Positions 49,801 through 61,518 of a stretch of 64,000 nt of DNA are shown here, piece by piece. Both the position numbers and the translations under genes were made by a program. The first letter of the stretch is position 1. Each line of letters begins with the position of its first letter. The stretch spans positions 1 to 64,000 of the forward strand of contig OU015524.1 in assembly GCA_907165065.1 (NCBI GenBank), written 5' to 3'. The DNA comes from Caprimulgus europaeus. Lineage: Eukaryota > Chordata > Aves > Caprimulgiformes > Caprimulgidae. Under the pieces are notes generated by a model, which did no database searches, was not told the origin of the DNA, and saw only the letters and a list, made by a program, of their open reading frames with translations.

Positions 49801-52800
49801 AGCTGCTGCTGGATCTTTTCTCCAACCGCCCACGCACTTATAGCCCCATTCAACTCGGGCCTCAGTCCTTTGCCTGGCTCGCCAGGAGCGTTTTCGTTCC
49901 CCGGGAGCCACACTGCCGAGAGAGCCCGGCAGGGCTCTGAAACTGCGAATGAACGCTGCCTGCTCCAAGGCCAAAGGAGCCAGGCTTGAAAGCTGCTGCT
50001 GGATCTTTTCTCCAACCGCCCACGCACTTATAGCCCCAATCAACTCGGGCCTCAGTCCTTTGCCTGGCTCGCCAGGAGCGTTTTCGTTCCCCGAGAGCCA
50101 CACTGCCGAGAGAGCCCGGCAGGGCTCTGAAACTGCGAATGAACGCTGCCTGCTCCAAGGCCAAAGGAGCCAGGCTTGAAAGCTGCTGCTGGATCTTTTC
50201 TCCAACCGCCCACGCACTTATAGCCCCAATCAACTCGGGCCTCAGTCCTTTGCCTGGCTCGCCAGGAGCGTTTTCGTTCCCCGAGAGCCACACTGCCGAG
50301 AGAGCCCGGCAGGGCTCTGAAACTGCGAATGAACGCTGCCTGCTCCAAGGCCAAAGGAGCCAGGCTTGAAAGCTGCTGCTGGATCTTTTCTCCAACCGCC
50401 CACGCACTTATAGCCCCAATCAACTCGGGCCTCAGTCCTTTGCCTGGCTCGCCAGGAGCGTTTTCGTTCCCCGGAGCCACACTGCCGAGAGAGCCCGGCA
50501 GGGCTCTGAAACTGCGAATGAACGCTGCCTGCTCCAAGGCCAAAGGAGCCAGGCTTGAAAGCTGCTGCTGGATCTTTTCTCCAACCGCCCACGCACTTAT
50601 AGCCCCATTCAACTCGGGCCTCAGTCCTTTGCCTGGCTCGCCAGGAGCGTTTTCGTTCCCCGGGAGCCACACTGCCGAGAGAGCCCGGCAGGGCTCTGAA
50701 ACTGCGAATGAACGCTGCCTGCTCCAAGGCCAAAGGAGCCAGGCTTGAAAGCTGCTGCTGGATCTTTTCTCCAACCGCCCACGCACTTATAGCCCCATTC
50801 AACTCGGGCCTCAGTCCTTTGCCTGGCTCGCCAGGAGCGTTTTCGTTCCCCGGGAACCACACTGCCGAGAGAGCCCGGCAGGGCTCTGAAACTGCGAATG
50901 AACGCTGCCTGCTCCAAGGCCAAAGGAGCCAGGCTTGAAAGCTGCTGCTGGATCTTTTCTCCAACCGCCCACGCACTTATAGCCCCAATCAACTCGGGCC
51001 TCAGTCCTTTGCCTGGCTCGCCAGGAGCGTTTTCGTTCCCCGGAAGCCACACTGCCGAGAGAGCCCGGCAGGGCTCTGAAACTGCGAATGAACGCTGCCT
51101 GCTCCAAGGCCAAAGGAGCCAGGCTTGAAAGCTGCTGCTGGATCTTTTCTCCAACCGCCCACGCACTTATAGCCCCAATCAACTCGGGCCTCAGTCCTTT
51201 GCCTGGCTCGCCAGGAGCGTTTTCGTTCCCCAGGAGCCACACTGCCGAGAGAGCCCGGCAGGGCTCTGAAACTGCGAATGAACGCTGCCTGCTCCAAGGC
51301 CAAAGGAGCCAGGCTTGAAAGCTGCTGCTGGATCTTTTCTCCAACCGCCCACGCACTTATAGCCCCATTCAACTCGGGCCTCAGTCCTTTGCCTGGCTCG
51401 CCAGGAGCGTTTTCGTTCACCCGGAGCCACACTGCCGAGAGAGCCCGGCAGGGCTCTGAAACTGCGAATGAACGCTGCCTGCTCCAAGGCCAAAGGAGCC
51501 AGGCTTGAAAGCTGCTGCTGGATCTTTTCTCCAACCGCCCACGCACTTATAGCCCCAATCAACTCGGGCCTCAGTCCTTTGCCTGGCTCGCCAGGAGCGT
51601 TTTCGTTCCCGGGAGCCACACTGCCGAGAGAGCCCGGCAGGGCTCTGAAACTGCGAATGAACGCTGCCTGCTCCAAGGCCAAAGGAGCCAGGCTTGAAAG
51701 CTGCTGCTGGATCTTTTCTCCAACCGCCCACGCACTTATAGCCCCATTCAACTCGGGCCTCAGTCCTTTGCCTGGCTCGCCAGGAGCGTTTTCGTTCACC
51801 CAGAGCCACACTGCCGAGAGAGCCCGGCAGGGCTCTGAAACTGCGAATGAACGCTGCCTGCTCCAAGGCCAAAGGAGCCAGGCTTGAAAGCTGCTGCTGG
51901 ATCTTTTCTCCAACCGCCCACGCACTTATAGCCCCATTCAACTCGGGCCTCAGTCCTTTGCCTGGCTCGCCAGGAGCGTTTTCGTTCCCCGGGAACCACA
52001 CTGCCGAGAGAGCCCGGCAGGGCTCTGAAACTGCGAATGAACGCTGCCTGCTCCAAGGCCAAAGGAGCCAGGCTTGAAAGCTGCTGCTGGATCTTTTCTC
52101 CAACCGCCCACGCACTTATAGCCCCAATCAACTCGGGCCTCAGTCCTTTGCCTGGCTCGCCAGGAGCGTTTTCGTTCCCCGGGAAGCCACACTGCCGAGA
52201 GAGCCCGGCAGGGCTCTGAAACTGCGAATGAACGCTGCCTGCTCCAAGGCCAAAGGAGCCAGGCTTGAAAGCTGCTGCTGGATCTTTTCTCCAACCGCCC
52301 ACGCACTTATAGCCCCATTCAACTCGGGCCTCAGTCCTTTGCCTGGCTCGCCAGGAGCGTTTTCGTTCCCCGGGAGCCACACTGCCGAGAGAGCCCGGCA
52401 GGGCTCTGAAACTGCGAATGAACGCTGCCTGCTCCAAGGCCAAAGGAGCCAGGCTTGAAAGCTGCTGCTGGATCTTTTCTCCAACCGCCCACGCACTTAT
52501 AGCCCCATTCAACTCGGGCCTCAGTCCTTTGCCTGGCTCGCCAGGAGCGTTTTCGTTCCCCGGAGAGCCACACTGCCGAGAGAGCCCGGCAGGGCTCTGA
52601 AACTGCGAATGAACGCTGCCTGCTCCAAGGCCAAAGGAGCCAGGCTTGAAAGCTGCTGCTGGATCTTTTCTCCAACCGCCCACGCACTTATAGCCCCATT
52701 CAACTCGGGCCTCAGTCCTTTGCCTGGCTCGCCAGGAGCGTTTTCGTTCCCCGGAGCCACCCTGCCGAGAGAGCCCGGCAGGGCTCTGAAACTGCGAATG

Positions 52801-55800
52801 AACGCTGCCTGCTCCAAGGCCAAAGGAGCCAGGCTTGAAAGCTGCTGCTGGATCTTTTCTCCAACCGCCCACGCACTTATAGCCCCATTCAACTCGGGCC
52901 TCAGTCCTTTGCCTGGCTCGCCAGGAGCGTTTTCGTTCCCCGGGAGCCACACTGCCGAGAGAGCCCGGCAGGGCTCTGAAACTGCGAATGAACGCTGCCT
53001 GCTCCAAGGCCAAAGGAGCCAGGCTTGAAAGCTGCTGCTGGATCTTTTCTCCAACCGCCCACGCACTTATAGCCCCAATCAACTCGGGCCTCAGTCCTTT
53101 GCCTGGCTCGCCAGGAGCGTTTTCGTTCCCCAGGAGCCACACTGCCGAGAGAGCCCGGCAGGGCTCTGAAACTGCGAATGAACGCTGCCTGCTCCAAGGC
53201 CAAAGGAGCCAGGCTTGAAAGCTGCTGCTGGATCTTTTCTCCAACCGCCCACGCACTTATAGCCCCATTCAACTCGGGCCTCAGTCCTTTGCCTGGCTCG
53301 CCAGGAGCGTTTTCGTTCCCCGGGAGCCACACTGCCGAGAGAGCCCGGCAGGGCTCTGAAACTGCGAATGAACGCTGCCTGCTCCAAGGCCAAAGGAGCC
53401 AGGCTTGAAAGCTGCTGCTGGATCTTTTCTCCAACCGCCCACGCACTTATAGCCCCATTCAACTCGGGCCTCAGTCCTTTGCCTGGCTCGCCAGGAGCGT
53501 TTTCGTTCCCTGGAGCCACACTGCCGAGAGAGCCCGGCAGGGCTCTGAAACTGCGAATGAACGCTGCCTGCTCCAAGGCCAAAGGAGCCAGGCTTGAAAG
53601 CTGCTGCTGGATCTTTTCTCCAACCGCCCACGCACTTATAGCCCCATTCAACTCGGGCCTCAGTCCTTTGCCTGGCTCGCCAGGAGCGTTTTCGTTCCCC
53701 GGGAACCACACTGCCGAGAGAGCCCGGCAGGGCTCTGAAACTGCGAATGAACGCTGCCTGCTCCAAGGCCAAAGGAGCCAGGCTTGAAAGCTGCTGCTGG
53801 ATCTTTTCTCCAACCGCCCACGCACTTATAGCCCCATTCAACTCGGGCCTCAGTCCTTTGCCTGGCTCGCCAGGAGCGTTTTCGTTCCCCGGGAACCACA
53901 CTGCCGAGAGAGCCCGGCAGGGCTCTGAAACTGCGAATGAACGCTGCCTGCTCCAAGGCCAAAGGAGCCAGGCTTGAAAGCTGCTGCTGGATCTTTTCTC
54001 CAACCGCCCACGCACTTATAGCCCCAATCAACTCGGGCCTCAGTCCTTTGCCTGGCTCGCCAGGAGCGTTTTCGTTCCCCGGAGACCACACTGCCGAGAG
54101 AGCCCGGCAGGGCTCTGAAACTGCGAATGAACGCTGCCTGCTCCAAGGCCAAAGGAGCCAGGCTTGAAAGCTGCTGCTGGATCTTTTCTCCAACCGCCCA
54201 CGCACTTATAGCCCCATTCAACTCGGGCCTCAGTCCTTTGCCTGGCTCGCCAGGAGCGTTTTCGTTCCCCGAGAGCCACACTGCCGAGAGAGCCCGGCAG
54301 GGCTCTGAAACTGCGAATGAACGCTGCCTGCTCCAAGGCCAAAGGAGCCAGGCTTGAAAGCTGCTGCTGGATCTTTTCTCCAACCGCCCACGCACTTATA
54401 GCCCCAATCAACTCGGGCCTCAGTCCTTTGCCTGGCTCGCCAGGAGCGTTTTCGTTCCCCGAGAGCCACACTGCCGAGAGAGCCCGGCAGGGCTCTGAAA
54501 CTGCGAATGAACGCTGCCTGCTCCAAGGCCAAAGGAGCCAGGCTTGAAAGCTGCTGCTGGATCTTTTCTCCAACCGCCCACGCACTTATAGCCCCAATCA
54601 ACTCGGGCCTCAGTCCTTTGCCTGGCTCGCCAGGAGCGTTTTCGTTCACCCAGGAGCCACACTGCCGAGAGAGCCCGGCAGGGCTCTGAAACTGCGAATG
54701 AACGCTGCCTGCTCCAAGGCCAAAGGAGCCAGGCTTGAAAGCTGCTGCTGGATCTTTTCTCCAACCGCCCACGCACTTATAGCCCCAATCAACTCGGGCC
54801 TCAGTCCTTTGCCTGGCTCGCCAGGAGCGTTTTCGTTCCCGGGAGCCACACTGCCGAGAGAGCCCGGCAGGGCTCTGAAACTGCGAATGAACGCTGCCTG
54901 CTCCAAGGCCAAAGGAGCCAGGCTTGAAAGCTGCTGCTGGATCTTTTCTCCAACCGCCCACGCACTTATAGCCCCAATCAACTCGGGCCTCAGTCCTTTG
55001 CCTGGCTTGCCAGGAGCGTTTTCGTTCACCCGGAGCCACACTGCCGAGAGAGCCCGGCAGGGCTCTGAAACTGCGAATGAACGCTGCCTGCTCCAAGGCC
55101 AAAGGAGCCAGGCTTGAAAGCTGCTGCTGGATCTTTTCTCCAACCGCCCACGCACTTATAGCCCCAATCAACTCGGGCCTCAGTCCTTTGCCTGGCTCGC
55201 CAGGAGCGTTTTCGTTCCCCGGGAACCACACTGCCGAGAGAGCCCGGCAGGGCTCTGAAACTGCGAATGAACGCTGCCTGCTCCAAGGCCAAAGGAGCCA
55301 GGCTTGAAAGCTGCTGCTGGATCTTTTCTCCAACCGCCCACGCACTTATAGCCCCATTCAACTCGGGCCTCAGTCCTTTGCCTGGCTCGCCAGGAGCGTT
55401 TTCGTTCCCCGAGAGCCACACTGCCGAGAGAGCCCGGCAGGGCTCTGAAACTGCGAATGAACGCTGCCTGCTCCAAGGCCAAAGGAGCCAGGCTTGAAAG
55501 CTGCTGCTGGATCTTTTCTCCAACCGCCCACGCACTTATAGCCCCATTCAACTCGGGCCTCAGTCCTTTGCCTGGCTCGCCAGGAGCGTTTTCGTTCCCC
55601 GGGAGCCACACTGCCGAGAGAGCCCGGCAGGGCTCTGAAACTGCGAATGAACGCTGCCTGCTCCAAGGCCAAAGGAGCCAGGCTTGAAAGCTGCTGCTGG
55701 ATCTTTTCTCCAACCGCCCACGCACTTATAGCCCCATTCAACTCGGGCCTCAGTCCTTTGCCTGGCTTGCCAGGAGCGTTTTCGTTCCCCGGGAACCACA

Positions 55801-58800
55801 CTGCCGAGAGAGCCCGGCAGGGCTCTGAAACTGCGAATGAACGCTGCCTGCTCCAAGGCCAAAGGAGCCAGGCTTGAAAGCTGCTGCTGGATCTTTTCTC
55901 CAACCGCCCACGCACTTATAGCCCCATTCAACTCGGGCCTCAGTCCTTTGCCTGGCTCGCCAGGAGCGTTTTCGTTCCCCGGGAGCCACACTGCCGAGAG
56001 AGCCCGGCAGGGCTCTGAAACTGCGAATGAACGCTGCCTGCTCCAAGGCCAAAGGAGCCAGGCTTGAAAGCTGCTGCTGGATCTTTTCTCCAACCGCCCA
56101 CGCACTTATAGCCCCATTCAACTCGGGCCTCAGTCCTTTGCCTGGCTCGCCAGGAGCGTTTTCGTTCCCCGAGAGCCACACTGCCGAGAGAGCCCGGCAG
56201 GGCTCTGAAACTGCGAATGAACGCTGCCTGCTCCAAGGCCAAAGGAGCCAGGCTTGAAAGCTGCTGCTGGATCTTTTCTCCAACCGCCCACGCACTTATA
56301 GCCCCAATCAACTCGGGCCTCAGTCCTTTGCCTGGCTTGCCAGGAGCGTTTTCGTTCCCCGGGAACCACACTGCCGAGAGAGCCCGGCAGGGCTCTGAAA
56401 CTGCGAATGAACGCTGCCTGCTCCAAGGCCAAAGGAGCCAGGCTTGAAAGCTGCTGCTGGATCTTTTCTCCAACCGCCCACGCACTTATAGCCCCAATCA
56501 ACTCGGGCCTCAGTCCTTTGCCTGGCTCGCCAGGAGCGTTTTCGTTCCCCGGAGCCACACTGCCGAGAGAGCCCGGCAGGGCTCTGAAACTGCGAATGAA
56601 CGCTGCCTGCTCCAAGGCCAAAGGAGCCAGGCTTGAAAGCTGCTGCTGGATCTTTTCTCCAACCGCCCACGCACTTATAGCCCCATTCAACTCGGGCCTC
56701 AGTCCTTTGCCTGGCTCGCCAGGAGCGTTTTCGTTCCCCGGAGACCACACTGCCGAGAGAGCCCGGCAGGGCTCTGAAACTGCGAATGAACGCTGCCTGC
56801 TCCAAGGCCAAAGGAGCCAGGCTTGAAAGCTGCTGCTGGATCTTTTCTCCAACCGCCCACGCACTTATAGCCCCAATCAACTCGGGCCTCAGTCCTTTGC
56901 CTGGCTCGCCAGGAGCGTTTTCGTTCACCAGAGCCACACTGCCGAGAGAGCCCGGCAGGGCTCTGAAACTGCGAATGAACGCTGCCTGCTCCAAGGCCAA
57001 AGGAGCCAGGCTTGAAAGCTGCTGCTGGATCTTTTCTCCAACCGCCCACGCACTTATAGCCCCAATCAACTCGGGCCTCAGTCCTTTGCCTGGCTCGCCA
57101 GGAGCGTTTTCGTTCCCCGGGAACCACACTGCCGAGAGAGCCCGGCAGGGCTCTGAAACTGCGAATGAACGCTGCCTGCTCCAAGGCCAAAGGAGCCAGG
57201 CTTGAAAGCTGCTGCTGGATCTTTTCTCCAACCGCCCACGCACTTATAGCCCCAATCAACTCGGGCCTCAGTCCTTTGCCTGGCTCGCCAGGAGCGTTTT
57301 CGTTCCCCGGGAGCCACACTGCCGAGAGAGCCCGGCAGGGCTCTGAAACTGCGAATGAACGCTGCCTGCTCCAAGGCCAAAGGAGCCAGGCTTGAAAGCT
57401 GCTGCTGGATCTTTTCTCCAACCGCCCACGCACTTATAGCCCCATTCAACTCGGGCCTCAGTCCTTTGCCTGGCTCGCCAGGAGCGTTTTCGTTCCCCGG
57501 AGCCACACTGCCGAGAGAGCCCGGCAGGGCTCTGAAACTGCGAATGAACGCTGCCTGCTCCAAGGCCAAAGGAGCCAGGCTTGAAAGCTGCTGCTGGATC
57601 TTTTCTCCAACCGCCCACGCACTTATAGCCCCATTCAACTCGGGCCTCAGTCCTTTGCCTGGCTCGCCAGGAGCGTTTTCGTTCCCCGGAGCCACACTGC
57701 CGAGAGAGCCCGGCAGGGCTCTGAAACTGCGAATGAACGCTGCCTGCTCCAAGGCCAAAGGAGCCAGGCTTGAAAGCTGCTGCTGGATCTTTTCTCCAAC
57801 CGCCCACGCACTTATAGCCCCAATCAACTCGGGCCTCAGTCCTTTGCCTGGCTCGCCAGGAGCGTTTTCGTTCCCCGGGAGCCACACTGCCGAGAGAGCC
57901 CGGCAGGGCTCTGAAACTGCGAATGAACGCTGCCTGCTCCAAGGCCAAAGGAGCCAGGCTTGAAAGCTGCTGCTGGATCTTTTCTCCAACCGCCCACGCA
58001 CTTATAGCCCCATTCAACTCGGGCCTCAGTCCTTTGCCTGGCTCGCCAGGAGCGTTTTCGTTCCCCGGAACCACACTGCCGAGAGAGCCCGGCAGGGCTC
58101 TGAAACTGCGAATGAACGCTGCCTGCTCCAAGGCCAAAGGAGCCAGGCTTGAAAGCTGCTGCTGGATCTTTTCTCCAACCGCCCACGCACTTATAGCCCC
58201 AATCAACTCGGGCCTCAGTCCTTTGCCTGGCTCGCCAGGAGCGTTTTCGTTCCCCGGGAACCACACTGCCGAGAGAGCCCGGCAGGGCTCTGAAACTGCG
58301 AATGAACGCTGCCTGCTCCAAGGCCAAAGGAGCCAGGCTTGAAAGCTGCTGCTGGATCTTTTCTCCAACCGCCCACGCACTTATAGCCCCATTCAACTCG
58401 GGCCTCAGTCCTTTGCCTGGCTCGCCAGGAGCGTTTTCGTTTCCCCGGAGCCACACTGCCGAGAGAGCCCGGCAGGGCTCTGAAACTGCGAATGAACGCT
58501 GCCTGCTCCAAGGCCAAAGGAGCCAGGCTTGAAAGCTGCTGCTGGATCTTTTCTCCAACCGCCCACGCACTTATAGCCCCATTCAACTCGGGCCTCAGTC
58601 CTTTGCCTGGCTCGCCAGGAGCGTTTTCGTTCCCCGGGAACCACACTGCCGAGAGAGCCCGGCAGGGCTCTGAAACTGCGAATGAACGCTGCCTGCTCCA
58701 AGGCCAAAGGAGCCAGGCTTGAAAGCTGCTGCTGGATCTTTTCTCCAACCGCCCACGCACTTATAGCCCCATTCAACTCGGGCCTCAGTCCTTTGCCTGG

Positions 58801-58871
58801 CTCGCCAGGAGCGTTTTCGTTCCCCGGGAACCACACTGCCGAGAGAGCCCGGCAGGGCTCTGAAACTGCGA

Positions 58872-59061
58872 ATGAACGCTGCCTGCTCCAAGGCCAAAGG
58901 AGCCAGGCTTGAAAGCTGCTGCTGGATCTTTTCTCCAACCGCCCACGCACTTATAGCCCCATTCAACTCGGGCCTCAGTCCTTTGCCTGGCTCGCCAGGA
59001 GCGTTTTCGTTCCCCGGGAACCACACTGCCGAGAGAGCCCGGCAGGGCTCTGAAACTGCGA
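58872..59061 (+). repeat. Reference satellite monomer with its internal dyads
   Basis: A clean, typical 190-bp unit used here to map internal structure. GAGCCAGGC at 58900-58908 is the reverse complement of GCCTGGCTC at 58985-58993. CCTGGC-TC-GCCAGG (58986-58999) is a 6-bp stem with a two-base loop. GTTCCC-C-GGGAAC (59009-59021) is a 6-bp dyad around one base. AGAGCCC-GGCA-GGGCTCT (59034-59051) is a perfect 7-bp stem with a four-base loop. The last three dyads fall within 66 bp. Because 190 is not a multiple of three, no protein frame continues in phase from unit to unit. Dyad-rich satellites are known from centromeres that lack CENP-B boxes; applying that to this locus is inference. Confidence 0.9.
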
Positions 59062-61500
59062 ATGAACGCTGCCTGCTCCAAGGCCAAAGGAGCCAGGCTT
59101 GAAAGCTGCTGCTGGATCTTTTCTCCAACCGCCCACGCACTTATAGCCCCATTCAACTCGGGCCTCAGTCCTTTGCCTGGCTCGCCAGGAGCGTTTTCGT
59201 TCCCCGGGAGCCACACTGCCGAGAGAGCCCGGCAGGGCTCTGAAACTGCGAATGAACGCTGCCTGCTCCAAGGCCAAAGGAGCCAGGCTTGAAAGCTGCT
59301 GCTGGATCTTTTCTCCAACCGCCCACGCACTTATAGCCCCATTCAACTCGGGCCTCAGTCCTTTGCCTGGCTTGCCAGGAGCGTTTTCGTTCCCCGGGAA
59401 CCACACTGCCGAGAGAGCCCGGCAGGGCTCTGAAACTGCGAATGAACGCTGCCTGCTCCAAGGCCAAAGGAGCCAGGCTTGAAAGCTGCTGCTGGATCTT
59501 TTCTCCAACCGCCCACGCACTTATAGCCCCATTCAACTCGGGCCTCAGTCCTTTGCCTGGCTCGCCAGGAGCGTTTTCGTTCCCCGGGAACCACACTGCC
59601 GAGAGAGCCCGGCAGGGCTCTGAAACTGCGAATGAACGCTGCCTGCTCCAAGGCCAAAGGAGCCAGGCTTGAAAGCTGCTGCTGGATCTTTTCTCCAACC
59701 GCCCACGCACTTATAGCCCCATTCAACTCGGGCCTCAGTCCTTTGCCTGGCTCGCCAGGAGCGTTTTCGTTCCCCGGAGACCACACTGCCGAGAGAGCCC
59801 GGCAGGGCTCTGAAACTGCGAATGAACGCTGCCTGCTCCAAGGCCAAAGGAGCCAGGCTTGAAAGCTGCTGCTGGATCTTTTCTCCAACCGCCCACGCAC
59901 TTATAGCCCCATTCAACTCGGGCCTCAGTCCTTTGCCTGGCTCGCCAGGAGCGTTTTCGTTCCCCGGGAACCACACTGCCGAGAGAGCCCGGCAGGGCTC
60001 TGAAACTGCGAATGAACGCTGCCTGCTCCAAGGCCAAAGGAGCCAGGCTTGAAAGCTGCTGCTGGATCTTTTCTCCAACCGCCCACGCACTTATAGCCCC
60101 ATTCAACTCGGGCCTCAGTCCTTTGCCTGGCTCGCCAGGAGCGTTTTCGTTCCCCGGGAGCCACACTGCCGAGAGAGCCCGGCAGGGCTCTGAAACTGCG
60201 AATGAACGCTGCCTGCTCCAAGGCCAAAGGAGCCAGGCTTGAAAGCTGCTGCTGGATCTTTTCTCCAACCGCCCACGCACTTATAGCCCCATTCAACTCG
60301 GGCCTCAGTCCTTTGCCTGGCTCGCCAGGAGCGTTTTCGTTCCCCGGAGCCACACTGCCGAGAGAGCCCGGCAGGGCTCTGAAACTGCGAATGAACGCTG
60401 CCTGCTCCAAGGCCAAAGGAGCCAGGCTTGAAAGCTGCTGCTGGATCTTTTCTCCAACCGCCCACGCACTTATAGCCCCATTCAACTCGGGCCTCAGTCC
60501 TTTGCCTGGCTTGCCAGGAGCGTTTTCGTTCCCCGGGAACCACACTGCCGAGAGAGCCCGGCAGGGCTCTGAAACTGCGAATGAACGCTGCCTGCTCCAA
60601 GGCCAAAGGAGCCAGGCTTGAAAGCTGCTGCTGGATCTTTTCTCCAACCGCCCACGCACTTATAGCCCCATTCAACTCGGGCCTCAGTCCTTTGCCTGGC
60701 TCGCCAGGAGCGTTTTCGTTCCCCGGGAACCACACTGCCGAGAGAGCCCGGCAGGGCTCTGAAACTGCGAATGAACGCTGCCTGCTCCAAGGCCAAAGGA
60801 GCCAGGCTTGAAAGCTGCTGCTGGATCTTTTCTCCAACCGCCCACGCACTTATAGCCCCATTCAACTCGGGCCTCAGTCCTTTGCCTGGCTCGCCAGGAG
60901 CGTTTTCGTTCCCCGGAGCCACACTGCCGAGAGAGCCCGGCAGGGCTCTGAAACTGCGAATGAACGCTGCCTGCTCCAAGGCCAAAGGAGCCAGGCTTGA
61001 AAGCTGCTGCTGGATCTTTTCTCCAACCGCCCACGCACTTATAGCCCCATTCAACTCGGGCCTCAGTCCTTTGCCTGGCTCGCCAGGAGCGTTTTCGTTC
61101 CCTGGAGCCACACTGCCGAGAGAGCCCGGCAGGGCTCTGAAACTGCGAATGAACGCTGCCTGCTCCAAGGCCAAAGGAGCCAGGCTTGAAAGCTGCTGCT
61201 GGATCTTTTCTCCAACCGCCCACGCACTTATAGCCCCATTCAACTCGGGCCTCAGTCCTTTGCCTGGCTTGCCAGGAGCGTTTTCGTTCCCCGGGAAGCC
61301 ACACTGCCGAGAGAGCCCGGCAGGGCTCTGAAACTGCGAATGAACGCTGCCTGCTCCAAGGCCAAAGGAGCCAGGCTTGAAAGCTGCTGCTGGATCTTTT
61401 CTCCAACCGCCCACGCACTTATAGCCCCATTCAACTCGGGCCTCAGTCCTTTGCCTGGCTCGCCAGGAGCGATTGCGTTGCCTGAAGCCACACTGCCGAG

Positions 61501-61518
61501 AGAGCCCTGCCGGGCTCT
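61501..61518 (+). other. Flipped hairpin, copy in array 2
   Basis: AGAGCCC-TGCC-GGGCTCT replaces the usual AGAGCCC-GGCA-GGGCTCT. The stem is unchanged and the loop is reverse-complemented, so the whole 18 bp is inverted. The same flipped form is at 10-27. Confidence 0.85.
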
